Source of the DNA: Tannerella serpentiformis | GTDB lineage: Bacteria; Bacteroidota; Bacteroidia; Bacteroidales; Tannerellaceae | Assembly (NCBI RefSeq): GCF_003033925.1 | Contig: NZ_CP028365.1 | Span: 1,240,001 to 1,304,000, forward strand | DNA length: 64,000 nucleotides | Reading direction: 5' to 3' | Part shown: piece after piece, positions 16,853 to 25,954 of the stretch | Position numbering within the stretch: the stretch's first letter is position 1 | Layout of the letters: each line of letters opens with the position of its first letter | The notes under the pieces: generated by a model | Told to the model about the DNA's origin: nothing | The model's database searches: none | The model's input: the letters and a program-made list of their open reading frames with translations, nothing else | Program-made: the position numbers and the translations under genes

Positions 16853-19294
16853 ATGAAAGTATTGAAGTTTGGAGGGACCTCGGTAGGGTCTGTCAAGGGA
16901 CTGGCGAACGTAAAACGCATCGTAGAAGCCATAGACGAGGAGGTTATAGTGGTTGTTTCGGCCTTGGGCGGGCTTACCGACCGACTTTTATTGGCCTCAA
17001 AATTAGCCTCTGAGGGTAATGAGGCCTATTTAGCCGAATACGCGGAGATTGTGCGCCGTCATGACGAGGTGATAGACGGTATCGTGCCCGAAGTGTCGCG
17101 TGAAAGCGTAAAAAGGCACGTTCGCGAGACGCTCGGAGAGCTTGAAAACATCTATCGAGGGGTTTACCTGATCCGTGACCTCTCTCGCAAGACCTCCGAT
17201 ACGATCGTCAGCTACGGCGAGCGACTCTCCTCCTTCATTATCTCCCATATCATCGACGACGCGGTGCTTTACGACTCGTGCGAGTTCATCAAGACGGTCG
17301 ACCGTTTCGATAAACACATCGTAGACTTCGAGGTCACGGACCGCCTGATCAGTGAACGATTCAAAAAGTTGCCGCGCGTGGCCCTTGTGCCGGGTTTTAT
17401 CTCCACAGATGCCGTCACGGGCGAGATTACGAACCTTGGTCGCGGCGGATCAGACTATACCGCGTCTATTTTAGCGGCTCGACTCGGTGCATCACAGCTC
17501 GAAATTTGGACGGACGTAGATGGATTCATGACGGCAGACCCGCGCGTGATCAATTCGGCCTACGTCATCGACCAACTCTCCTTCATCGAGGCCATGGAGC
17601 TTTGTAATTTCGGTGCGAAAGTCATCTATCCGCCAACGATTTACCCCGTCTATCACAAAAATATCCCCATCCGCGTCTGCAACACCTTTAACCTCCAAGC
17701 GCCAGGTACGCTCATCACGCAGGAATACCGTCGCAAGGACGGCAAAAGGGCCCTCATCACCGGCATCTCGTCTATCGACAACACTTGCCTCGTCACCGTG
17801 CAAGGCCTCGGCATGGTCGGCGTGATTGGAGTCAATCACCGCATCTTCAAGACCCTGGCTGAGAACGGTGTAAGCGTCTTCATGGTCTCGCAAGCCAGTT
17901 CGGAGAACAACACCACCTTCGCCGTGCGTAACGAAGACGCTGACCGCGCCGTAGAAGCCCTCAACAAAGAGTTTTCGCTCGAGCGCTCGCAAGGTGAGAT
18001 CAACGACGTGACCGCCGAAAAGGGCCTTGCCACGGTGGCTATCGTCGGCGAAGACATGAAGCGCACCCCCGGCATCGCAGGACGCCTCTTCGGCACCCTC
18101 GGACGGGCTGGCATCAGCGTCATAGCCTGTGCACAAGGCGCGTCAGAGACAAACATCTCGTTCGTGATCCGCTCCGAAGTCTTGCGTAAGGCCCTCAACT
18201 CGATTCACGACTCCTTCTTCCTCTCGGAATACAAAGTCCTCAACCTCTTTATCGCTGGCGTGGGCACGGTGGGAAGCAATTTGCTCGAACAAATCCGTGG
18301 CCAGCAGGAAAATCTGAAGAAGCAGAACCGATTAAAGCTCAACATTGTCGGCGTAGCCAACTCCCGGAAAATGTTGTTCCGCCGCGAGGGGCTGAAGGCC
18401 GAAGGACTCGTAGAAGCATTGAAAAACGAGGGCGTCCCGTCGTCTCCAGCCTTGCTCAGAGAGGAAATTTTGCAGATGAACATCTTCAATTCCGTCTTCG
18501 TAGACTGTACCTCGAACGAGGACGTGGCTGCTATCTACGAATCACTCCTGGATAAGAACATTTCCGTCGTTGCGGCCAACAAAATAGCCCCTTCGTCGGC
18601 CTATGATCATTATCGTTTGCTCAAAGATACGGCTCGCCGACGCGATGTGAAGTTCCTTTTCGAGACCAATGTGGGTGCCGGGCTGCCGATCATCCATACA
18701 ATCAACGATTTGATCAACAGCGGCGACCATGTGATTCGTATCGAGGCCGTACTGTCTGGCACATTGAACTACATTTTCAACACCATCGACGCTGAAGTCC
18801 CCATGAGCCGCGCCATCCGCTTGGCTGTCGATTCAGGATACGCCGAACCCGATCCGCGCGTGGACCTGAGCGGGAAAGATGTCGTTCGCAAGCTCGTCAT
18901 TTTGGCTCGCGAGGCCGGTTATAGGGTCGAGCAAGCCGACGTGAAGCAGCGCCTCTTCATCCCAGCCGACTTCTTCGACGGGTCGGCGGAAAATTTCTGG
19001 GCACGTATCCCCGAACTCGACGCGCATTTCGAATCCGAGCGCAAACGACTCGCTGCCGAAAACAAGCGTCTGCGCTTCGTGGCTCGTATGGCCGACGGCG
19101 CCTGCGAGGTTGGCTTAGAGGAGGTTTGTAGCACCCATCCTTTCTACGAATTGGAGGGAAGCAACAACATTATTATGATCTCCACCGAGCGTTATCACGA
19201 GTATCCGATGATTATCAAGGGCTACGGCGCCGGTGCCGACGTGACCGCAGCGGGTGTGTTTGCCGATATTATTTCGATCGCCAACATCCGATAA
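16853..19294 (+). CDS. thrA: Bifunctional aspartokinase/homoserine dehydrogenase
   Basis: An 813-residue fusion enzyme. The N-terminal aspartokinase (1-about 295) opens with MKVLKFGGTSVGS and contains NLGRGGSDYTASILAA and EIWTDVDGFMTADPR. Two ACT regulatory domains follow (about 310-460; VTVQGLGMVGVIGV and VAIVGEDMKRTPGIAGRLF). The homoserine dehydrogenase domain starts near 462 (LFIAGVGTVGSNLLEQI) and includes ETNVGAGLPIIHTINDL and LSGTLNYIFNTI. It catalyses the first and third steps of threonine/methionine synthesis from aspartate and is normally feedback-inhibited by threonine. It stands alone: thrB and thrC are not adjacent in the window. Confidence 0.97.
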   Translation: MKVLKFGGTSVGSVKGLANVKRIVEAIDEEVIVVVSALGGLTDRLLLASKLASEGNEAYLAEYAEIVRRHDEVIDGIVPEVSRESVKRHVRETLGELENIYRGVYLIRDLSRKTSDTIVSYGERLSSFIISHIIDDAVLYDSCEFIKTVDRFDKHIVDFEVTDRLISERFKKLPRVALVPGFISTDAVTGEITNLGRGGSDYTASILAARLGASQLEIWTDVDGFMTADPRVINSAYVIDQLSFIEAMELCNFGAKVIYPPTIYPVYHKNIPIRVCNTFNLQAPGTLITQEYRRKDGKRALITGISSIDNTCLVTVQGLGMVGVIGVNHRIFKTLAENGVSVFMVSQASSENNTTFAVRNEDADRAVEALNKEFSLERSQGEINDVTAEKGLATVAIVGEDMKRTPGIAGRLFGTLGRAGISVIACAQGASETNISFVIRSEVLRKALNSIHDSFFLSEYKVLNLFIAGVGTVGSNLLEQIRGQQENLKKQNRLKLNIVGVANSRKMLFRREGLKAEGLVEALKNEGVPSSPALLREEILQMNIFNSVFVDCTSNEDVAAIYESLLDKNISVVAANKIAPSSAYDHYRLLKDTARRRDVKFLFETNVGAGLPIIHTINDLINSGDHVIRIEAVLSGTLNYIFNTIDAEVPMSRAIRLAVDSGYAEPDPRVDLSGKDVVRKLVILAREAGYRVEQADVKQRLFIPADFFDGSAENFWARIPELDAHFESERKRLAAENKRLRFVARMADGACEVGLEEVCSTHPFYELEGSNNIIMISTERYHEYPMIIKGYGAGADVTAAGVFADIISIANIR

Positions 19295-19331
19295 CGAGAG
19301 AGCGTATCGCCCCAGACGGAACGTGAAAAAT

Positions 19332-19376
19332 GCCGGGTGCGTAGCTGGATTCTTCCTGCGCGTACCCGGCTTTTTT
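19332..19376 (+). terminator. Terminator after thrA
   Basis: GCCGGGTGCG (19332-19341) pairs with CGCGTACCCGGC (to 19370), followed by six T. A closely related sequence near 20888-20935 sits 3' of DUF6261 copy 2. Confidence 0.85.
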
Positions 19377-19409
19377 GTTGTTTGTTCTCCGTTTTTTTCT
19401 CGGGAATCC

Positions 19410-19800
19410 ATCCTTTTCTTGTCTTGATACAAGAAAAGGATGCGAAAAGAAAATCAAGGCATCAGGGATGCCGGACAAATTGGCCAGGTACCTGATTTTT
19501 TCGTTGTTCATCTTTCGTTTTTCGATGCACTGGGTAGGGGCGTATTGCATACGCCCCACAAACGACCCGACAGGGGCGATCTTATCTATCTATGGGTAGG
19601 TGTTTTTATCCCTGCGGGATACATGTAGGGCGTATGCAATACGCCCCTACCCTACCGGCAGGAGATATTTCTATCATGCTTGCCATCAATTTTTTTCCGG
19701 AATCCATCCTTTTCTTGCCTTGATGCAAGAAAAGGATGCGAAAAGAAAATCAAGGCATCAGGGATGCCGGCCAATTTGGCCGGGTACCGGAAGGGGTCGT
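19410..19800. repeat. Two copies of a CCTTTTCTTG hairpin repeat
   Basis: At 19409-19510 and 19705-19800 the same block appears: CCTTTTCTTG and CAAGAAAAGG forming a hairpin, then GCGAAAAGAAAATCAAGGC, a short ATCAGGGAT core and GGCC...GGTACC. Related blocks occur near 20636, 35150, 35365, 35535, 56880 (reverse orientation) and 60175. It is an interspersed intergenic repeat family; no transposase is associated. Confidence 0.8.
19534..19650. repeat. GTAGGGGCG inverted-repeat element (117 bp)
   Basis: The left end GTAGGGGCGTATTGCATA continues to CGCCCCAC; the right end is its exact inverse, ending CGCCCCTAC at 19650. The 26-bp terminal arms are themselves near-palindromes. An element of the same 117-bp length lies at 20758-20874. 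It resembles a miniature inverted-repeat element, but I cannot see target duplications. Confidence 0.8.
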
Positions 19801-19877
19801 CAGGGATACCGGGGAATTTGGCCACGTACCCGACCCTCTCGTTTTTAGTTTTCCATTTTTTGATCTACCTTCCCCAT

Positions 19878-20462
19878 ATGATTCAGATAGAAGATACGAT
19901 TGTGAGTCTCGATGTGATCGAGCGACGGTTTATGTGTGACTTGAGCCAGTGCCGCGGGGCTTGTTGCATTGAGGGTGAGTCGGGCGCGCCGCTGGAGGAG
20001 GGTGAAGCGGAGCAGCTACGGCTGGCCTTGCCCGTGGTATGGGATGAGTTGAAGGAGGATGCCCGGGAAGTGATCCGCCAACAGGGTGTCTCGTACTTGG
20101 ATGCCGATGGCGACGAGGTGACGTCGATTGTCAACGGTCGGGATTGTGTTTTTACGCGTTATGCACCGGATGGCACCTGCCATTGTGCCCTGGAACAAGC
20201 CTTCCGAGAGGGTCGCACGACGTTTATGAAGCCTATCTCGTGCCGACTGTACCCTGTTCGCGTCACGCAGTACCGTCGATTCCGCGCCGTCAACCTTCAC
20301 CGGTGGGAAGTATGTCGTCCCGCAGAAATTTTGGGCGAACGGTTGGGCATTCCAGCCTACCGTTTCCTGCGCGAACCTCTTATCAGCAAGTTCGGAACCG
20401 AATGGTACGCCGCGCTCGAGGCTGCGGCCGAGATGGTAGCCCGTCAATCCGAACAGAAATAG
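19878..20462 (+). CDS. DUF3109 family Cys-cluster protein
   Basis: A 194-residue protein of the DUF3109 family, common in Bacteroidetes. The cysteine pattern is clear: FMCDLSQCRGACC near residues 16-30, then DC..., CHCALEQAF near 97-105, and KPISCRLYPVR near 118-128. This resembles YkgJ-type zinc/iron-sulfur chelating proteins. The precise function is unknown. ATG 19878 was chosen because upstream in-frame sequence belongs to a repeat element. Repeat elements flank it on both sides and no co-transcribed neighbour is seen. Confidence 0.9.
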   Translation: MIQIEDTIVSLDVIERRFMCDLSQCRGACCIEGESGAPLEEGEAEQLRLALPVVWDELKEDAREVIRQQGVSYLDADGDEVTSIVNGRDCVFTRYAPDGTCHCALEQAFREGRTTFMKPISCRLYPVRVTQYRRFRAVNLHRWEVCRPAEILGERLGIPAYRFLREPLISKFGTEWYAALEAAAEMVARQSEQK

Positions 20463-20502
20463 CCTCGAAAGGGGAAAGAATGCCCCTTTTTCGATGTCCC
20501 CT

Positions 20503-20874
20503 GTAGGGGCGTATTGAATACGCCCCACAAAACGACCCGACAGGGGCGGATTCAAGACGATGGGAAGGGTCAAATTTTTAGAGGCCGGCGCATTCAACAT
20601 GAAAGGAGGGGGCATTGCCCCCTCGCCCCTACATCCTTTTCTTGTCTTGATACGGGGCAAAGGATGCGAAAAGAAAATCAAGGCATCAGGGATGCCGGCC
20701 AATTTGGCCGGGTACCTGATTTTTTCGTTGTTCATTTTTCGTTTTCTGTTGTCTCGGGTAGGGGCGTATTGAATACGCCCCACAAACGCCCCGGAAGGGG
20801 CGATCTTATCTATCTATGGGTAGGTGTGTTTATCCCTGCGGGATACATGTGGGGCGTATGCAATACGCCCCTAC
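20503..20874. repeat. Cluster of interspersed repeats downstream of the DUF3109 gene
   Basis: It holds a lone left half of the GTAGGGGCG element (20503-20528), a CCTTTTCTTG hairpin block (about 20635-20730), and a complete 117-bp GTAGGGGCG element (20758-20874). The stretch between 20463 and 20969 has no credible CDS. Confidence 0.8.
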
Positions 20875-20969
20875 CCTACCGGCAGAAAAAAAGCCGGGTG
20901 CGCAGTTGGATTCTTCCTATGCGTCCCCGACCCTTTCGTTGTTAGACCTTCGTTTTTTGTCCCGTACGG

Positions 20970-21998
20970 TTACTCTTCGGGCAGATGGATGTCGGGATTG
21001 CCACTGTCGCCGCCACCTTCTTTCGGTTTCTTGGGCTGCTCGCCGCCGCCCGTGCCACTGCCACCGCCTGGTTTGGCGCCACCGCCGCCCGTTCCGCCAC
21101 CTTCACCTTCTGGCTTCTTCGGTGCGTCTGGCTTTTTCGGATCTGAACCCTCTGGGAGGTGGATGTCGGGCTTGCCGTCGTCCTTCCCTGGCTTTTTAGG
21201 CTTCGGATCTTTCGGATCCTTCGGATTCTTAGGCGCATCAGGCTTCTTCTTTTTGTCCGCCGACGCCTTCTTTATCGCCTGACCCTGCCGATAGGCCGCG
21301 TCGCTCTCATGCATGCGCTGATTGAAGCGTCCGACGAGCGTCTCGATCAATGCCGGCTCGATAGGAGTCTTGCCAAAGAGGTAGTTTGACTTGAGTAAGT
21401 CCAAGATACGTTCAAAATGTTCGTCCACTTCGGCACGCACCTTCGCTGTAGCTGGCAACTTTTTCGCCGCACGCTCTTTCGTGCGCTGAAGATGCAGCTC
21501 CGCAAACTCCTTATTGAGTGTCTCCAGCTTAGTAAGTGCCGAGGTTAGGCGCAGTTTGGTCATATCAGCCGCATGCTCCGTCTTCTTCAGATCCTCCACC
21601 AAGCCGTCAATATGTGCCGTCTCCCGATCTTGCGATTCTTGCTGGATACCAGCATAACCCTTGGTCACGACATAGAGACGCTCGGCAGCCTCAACCTCAT
21701 CCGTCTCCGGCGACAGCAAAAAGCTGCGCACCTGACTAAAAATGAACAGCGCCAACCGGGTGCGCGCCTCGTCCTTCTTCTTTAGCAGTTTCGACGTAGC
21801 GCTGGCCGTAGTCTCTATGTTCAGATCCTTCTCCAGATGCAGGCTGCCGTCCCACTCCGTCTTCGCTTCTTCCGGTATGCCGATCTTAGTCAGATCAAAC
21901 TCTGCCATGATGGCATACAAAGCGCTGTGCAGTTGCACATGTTGTGCATTGTCGAGCTTATTCATCCCGACGCGTTCAATAACTAATCCCTTTTTCAT
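20970..21998 (-). CDS. DUF6261 family protein with Pro/Gly/Lys-rich tail (copy 2)
   Basis: A 342-residue paralogue of the gene at 5276-6247. The helical domain (about 1-235) has the same organisation (QVRSFLLSP, TKGYAGIQQESQDRETAHI, LETLNKEFAELHLQRTK). The tail (about 245-342) is rich in K, P, D and G and carries PDIHLPE twice, once internally and once as the terminal PDIHLPEE. Copy 1 has the same two-motif tail. The start at 21998 (MKKGLVIERVG) follows AAAGACGAG; an ATG at 22052 is possible. No signal peptide is seen. Function unknown. Confidence 0.85.
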   Translation of the reverse strand: MKKGLVIERVGMNKLDNAQHVQLHSALYAIMAEFDLTKIGIPEEAKTEWDGSLHLEKDLNIETTASATSKLLKKKDEARTRLALFIFSQVRSFLLSPETDEVEAAERLYVVTKGYAGIQQESQDRETAHIDGLVEDLKKTEHAADMTKLRLTSALTKLETLNKEFAELHLQRTKERAAKKLPATAKVRAEVDEHFERILDLLKSNYLFGKTPIEPALIETLVGRFNQRMHESDAAYRQGQAIKKASADKKKKPDAPKNPKDPKDPKPKKPGKDDGKPDIHLPEGSDPKKPDAPKKPEGEGGGTGGGGAKPGGGSGTGGGEQPKKPKEGGGDSGNPDIHLPEE

Positions 21999-22109
21999 CT
22001 CGTCTTTCTTGATTGATAATGATACATTTACTGTTTGTGTTATGGTGATCAATGATGCCTCAGAAGGCCCTCACGAAGAGGAAATCCCGAAGCGCAATAC
22101 ATTTCAAAG

Positions 22110-22336
22110 TTCCATCTTAGATGGAAGTCCAAAACGCGGCGCGTTTCACTGTTCCATCTTAGATGGAAGTCCAAAACGCGGCGCGTTTCACTGTTCCATC
22201 TTAGATGGAAGTCCAAAACGCGGCGCGTTTTACTGTTCCATCTTAGGTGGAAGTCCAAAACGCGGCGCGTTTCATTGTTCCATCTTAGGTGGAAGTCCAA
22301 AACGCGGCGCGTTTTACTGTTCCATCTTAGATGGAG
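22110..22336. repeat. Six exact 42-bp repeats of two 17-bp palindromes
   Basis: Units start at 22110, 22152, 22194, 22236, 22278 and 22320. Each is TTCCATCTTAGATGGAA, 4 bp, AAAACGCGGCGCGTTTC or similar, 4 bp. Centres alternate every 21 bp (22118, 22139, 22160). Two copies have TTCCATCTTAGGTGGAA, which still pairs through G-T. As 42 is 14 codons, spurious ORFs with 14-residue repeats cross it. Confidence 0.95.
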
Positions 22337-22499
22337 CTTTTGTACTCGTCGCGTTAGATCGATCGAACTCGGAAAGAGCCTGCCACCTGACCCAAGTTCA
22401 GGTCCTCCCACCGGTAGCGATCGCTCCGACGCCCATCATTTCAAAAAGATGTCTACGACCGCTGTCGTAACGGCGGCGAATGTAGCGTCTTTTTTGAAA

Positions 22500-23450
22500 C
22501 AGCAAACACCCCACACCTTTTGCGCAGGATAATTCCTACCCGGAGACACGAAAACGCACCATATTTTCCACCTCCCATCCCATAGCATCCCCTAAAGGCA
22601 GCCTATTTTTCAGGTAACGCGGCAAAACATACCCTGACCGCGATCATTTTTCGGCCGTCAGGGTAGGGGCGTATGGCATACGCCCCACCCAATGGCCCCG
22701 CAAGGGACAAGAATGCGCATCGGCGATCGATCATTTGGATCATTCGCCCCATAAATGGGACGTTTGTGGGGCGTATGCTTTTGCGCCCTACACGGGGACA
22801 CGAAAACGCGGTGCGTTTTTCATATCCCACCCCATAGCATCCCCCAAAGGCAGCCTGTTTTTCGAGTAACACCGCAGAACATGCCCCGACCGCGATCATT
22901 TTTCGGCCGTCAGGGTAGGGGCGTATGGCATACGCCCCACAAAGCGCCATCCCATAGATGGCGAATGCCTGTCCACGACCAAAGGCAGGGCCCTCGCCCT
23001 CCTTCGGAGGGACGTTTGTGGGGCGTATTCAATACGCCCCTACACAGGGACATAAAAACGCGCCGCGGTTTATGCATACCACAACCGTGAAATAATCAAA
23101 CGCACCACATTTTCTACCTCCCACCCCATAGCATCCCCTAAAGGCAGCCTATTTTTCGTATCCCACCGCAAAACATACCCCGACCGCGATCATTTTTCGA
23201 CCGTCAGGGTAGGGGCGTATGGCATACGTCCCACAAAGCGCCATCCCATGGATGGCGAATGCCTGTACACGACCAAAGGCAGGGCCCTCGCCCTCCTTCG
23301 AAGGGTCGTTTGTGAGGCGTATGCAATACGCCCCTACACAGGGATACGTAAACGCGGTGCGGTTAGGGCATACCACAACCGTGAAACAATCAAACGCACC
23401 ACGGTTCACGCATTCCATCGCACGGAATGCCCCGACCGCAACGCGGTTGA
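22500..23450. repeat. Composite GTAGGGGCG array, left part
   Basis: GTAGGGGC recurs at 22663, 22915 and 23209, spacings of 252 and 294 bp (6 x 42 and 7 x 42). The 252-bp stretch from 22663 can be cut into six 42-mers, several of which share a GTTTTTC or ATTTTTCGG core, so the region looks like a diverged form of the neighbouring 42-bp array. Full inverted elements (left GTAGGGGCGTAT, right ATACGCCCCTAC) are embedded. No CDS is supported between 22000 and 23612. Confidence 0.8.
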
Positions 23451-23451
23451 G

Positions 23452-23575
23452 GCATGCACCGATGTGGGATGGGGAGAGCGGAAAAACTCTTTGCCTCGTC
23501 ACGTCCGAAAAGTTCTGACTGCTTCTTAGCTTTGCAACCCAGAAAAGAGCGATTACGGATATGTTTATCGAAGTA
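23452..23575 (+). promoter_or_regulatory. Promoter-leader, copy A (upstream of the lipoprotein gene)
   Basis: A 124-bp block nearly identical to 25807-25930. It contains TAGCTTTG at 23527-23534 (matches TAnnTTTG) and, at its end, an ATG (23561) that opens a five-codon ORF, MFIEV. The lipoprotein ATG is 35 bp further on. Confidence 0.75.
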
Positions 23576-23612
23576 TAGAATCAAAACCCAAGAAATGAAT
23601 TAAGCAAGCATC

Positions 23613-24164
23613 ATGAAGTTCATTTTTATAGCCATTTTGTTCCCCTTGTTGCTCTCATCTTGCCTTCAAAAAGGAAAGAGCAGACTCGCCCCCAACTTGT
23701 CTGTTGCTACAAGAGACACGACAGAGGAAGAAGAAGGTGGGCATATTACATCCTGCCATATTCGAGTGCGGATATTGGACGAATATGGGAATGACTTGTT
23801 AGATCCATCCTCCTCTTCGCCCAAAGCTATCGATGGTTCAAAAATCAAATTCTATTATGTAAGAGGTGGAAAGGAATTACCTTGTGGATTTGAAGGACGC
23901 CCGAGAGGAGGATACGTTATCACACCCGAAGGAAATGGTTCATCGTATTATGAGATCAAAGTCTTTTTGGATATTTCCCCAGAAGACTCGATCACAACGA
24001 CTCTTTTGGATTGGGGAGATGGTCATCGAGATGTTTTCAAGACCTATTTTTTCCGCCAACCTGGCGTAATCATCCGGCAAAAGGTTTGGTTGAATGATAG
24101 CCTGATCTTGGATATTCCTAAGCGATACGGCCCCAAAGATTTGATCTTTACAATCAGGCGCTAA
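23613..24164 (+). CDS. Hypothetical lipoprotein
   Basis: A 183-residue protein with a lipoprotein signal peptide (MKFIFIAILFPLLLSSC; lipobox LSSC, Cys17). The mature part is acidic at first (DTTEEEEGG) and then resembles the small beta-rich lipoproteins of Bacteroidales, with HIRVRILDEYGNDLLDP near residue 50. No function can be assigned. It is lower in GC than its neighbours and is an isolated gene inside the repeat region. Its promoter-leader is a near copy of the one upstream of the 25951 gene, so the two may be co-regulated. A weak hairpin (CGACCTA/TAGGTCG, 24173-24193) follows the stop. Confidence 0.8.
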   Translation: MKFIFIAILFPLLLSSCLQKGKSRLAPNLSVATRDTTEEEEGGHITSCHIRVRILDEYGNDLLDPSSSSPKAIDGSKIKFYYVRGGKELPCGFEGRPRGGYVITPEGNGSSYYEIKVFLDISPEDSITTTLLDWGDGHRDVFKTYFFRQPGVIIRQKVWLNDSLILDIPKRYGPKDLIFTIRR

Positions 24165-24229
24165 CCCCCACACGACCTAAATAGAATAGGTCGCGCGCAT
24201 ATGAGCGGCGCCATGTCAGGCAGTAAGAT

Positions 24230-25800
24230 GCCAGCATGGCGCCGCGTTTTTCATATTCCACCTCAAAACATACCCCGGCCGCGATCATTTTTCGGCCGTC
24301 AGGGTAGGGGCGTATGGCATACGCCCCACCGAATGGCCCCGCAGGGGACAAGAATGCGTATCGACGATCGATCATTCGGATCATTCGCCCCATAAATGGG
24401 TCGTTTGTGGGGCGTATGCAATACGCCCCTACACAGGGACATGAAAACGTACCACATTTTCCACCTCCCACCCCATAGCATCCCCTAAAGGCAGCCTGTT
24501 TTTCGTATTCCACCTCAAAACATGCCCCGGCCGTGATCATTTTTCGGGTAACGTGGTAGGGGCGTATGGCATACGCCCCACAAAATGGCCCCGCAGGGGA
24601 CAAGAATGCGCATCGACAATCGATCATTCGGATCCTTCGCCCCATAAATGGGACGTTTGTAGGGCGTATTCAATACGCCCCTACACAGGGACATGAAAAC
24701 GCGGTGCGGTTAGGGCATACCACAACCGTGAGACAATCTAACGCACCACATTTTCCACCTCCCACCCCATAGCATCCCCAAAAGGCGGTCCGTTTTTCAG
24801 GTAACGCGGCAGAACATGCCCCGAACGCGATCATTTTTCGACTGTCAGGGTAGGGGCATATGGCATACGCCCCACCAAATGGCCCCGCAGGGGACAAGAA
24901 TGCGTATCAGCGATCGATCATTTGGATCATTCGCCCCATAAATGGGTCGCCGGTGGGGCGTATGCAATACGCCCCTACACAGGGACATGTAAACGCACCA
25001 CATTTTCCACCTCCCACCCCATAGCATGCCCCAAAGGCAGCCTATTTTTCGTATCCCACCGCAAAACATGCCCCGAACACGATCATTTTTCGGGTAACAC
25101 GGTAGGGGCGTATGGCATACGCCCCACAAAATGGCCCCGCAGGGGACAAGAATGCGTATCGACAATCGATCATTCGGATCATTCGCCCCATAAATGGGAC
25201 GTTTGTAGGGCGTATGCAATACGCCCCTACATGAGGACACGAAAATGCGGTGCGGTTTATGCATACCACAACCGTGAAACAATCAAACGCGCCACATTTT
25301 CCACCTCCCACCTCATAGCATCCCCTAAACGCAGCCCGTTTTTCAGGTAACGCGGCAGAACATACCCCGACCGCGATCATTTTTCGGCCGTCAGGATAGG
25401 GGCGTATGGCATACGCCCCACAAAGCGCCATCCCATGGATGGCGAATGCCTGTCCACGACCAATGGCAGGACTCTCGCCCTCCTTCGGAGGGTCGTTTGT
25501 AGGGCGTATTCAATACGCCCCTACACAGGGATACGTAAACGCACCACATTTTCCACCTCCCACCCCATAGCATCCCCTAAAGGCAGCCTATTTTTCAGGT
25601 AACACGGCAAAACATACCCCGAACGCGGCGCGTTTTTCACATGCTACAACCGTGAAACAATCCAACGCGCTGCGTTTTACGCATTTCACCGAATGATGTG
25701 CCCGATACATATCACGTTGGGATATATTGTAATCGTGGAACGACTGGGGCGCACTACGTTTCACGCATTCTGCGGCATGGCATGATCTCAACGCGCTGCG
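24230..25800. repeat. Composite GTAGGGGCG array, right part
   Basis: GTAGGGGC-type starts at 24304, 24556, 24850, 25102 and 25396 give spacings of 252, 294, 252 and 294 bp. The internal modules are the same as in the left part: CCCCATAAATGGG, CCATAGCATCCCC, TTTTTCGG. From about 25620 the register continues with 42-bp units such as AACGCGGCGCGTTTTTCA and AACGCGCTGCGTTTTACG. No CDS is supported here. Confidence 0.8.
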
Positions 25801-25806
25801 GATGGG

Positions 25807-25930
25807 GCATGCGCCGACGTGGGATGGGGAGGGGTGGAAAAATTTCCTGCCTCGTTACGTCCGAAAAGTCCTGACTGCTTCTTAGCTTTGCAGCCCAGAA
25901 AAAACGATTACGGATATGTTTATCGAAGTA
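25807..25930 (+). promoter_or_regulatory. Promoter-leader, copy B (upstream of the pseudo-RecQ gene)
   Basis: A 124-bp near copy of 23452-23575. TAGCTTTG at 25883-25890 is the -7 box. It ends in the same ATGTTTATCGAAGTA sequence, which here opens a 12-codon ORF. Confidence 0.75.
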
Positions 25931-25954
25931 ACCCTTCATCCCCTCCTGCCATGA
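25916..25954 (+). CDS. Leader peptide candidate, 12 residues
   Basis: ATG 25916 opens MFIEVTLHPLLP and stops at TGA 25952-25954, which overlaps the next gene's ATG (25951-25953) as ATGA. The copy at 23561 reads MFIEV and then stops. Overlap suggests translational coupling to the large gene. It may be only a chance product of the duplicated leader. Confidence 0.35.
   Translation: MFIEVTLHPLLP

Noticed and set aside
19534-19650. Insertion sequence
   Set aside because: The inverted arms are clear but there is no transposase ORF between or near them.
21742-22470. 242-codon ORF spanning the 42-bp array
   Set aside because: Half of it is antisense to the DUF6261 gene and the rest is a 14-codon repeat artefact.
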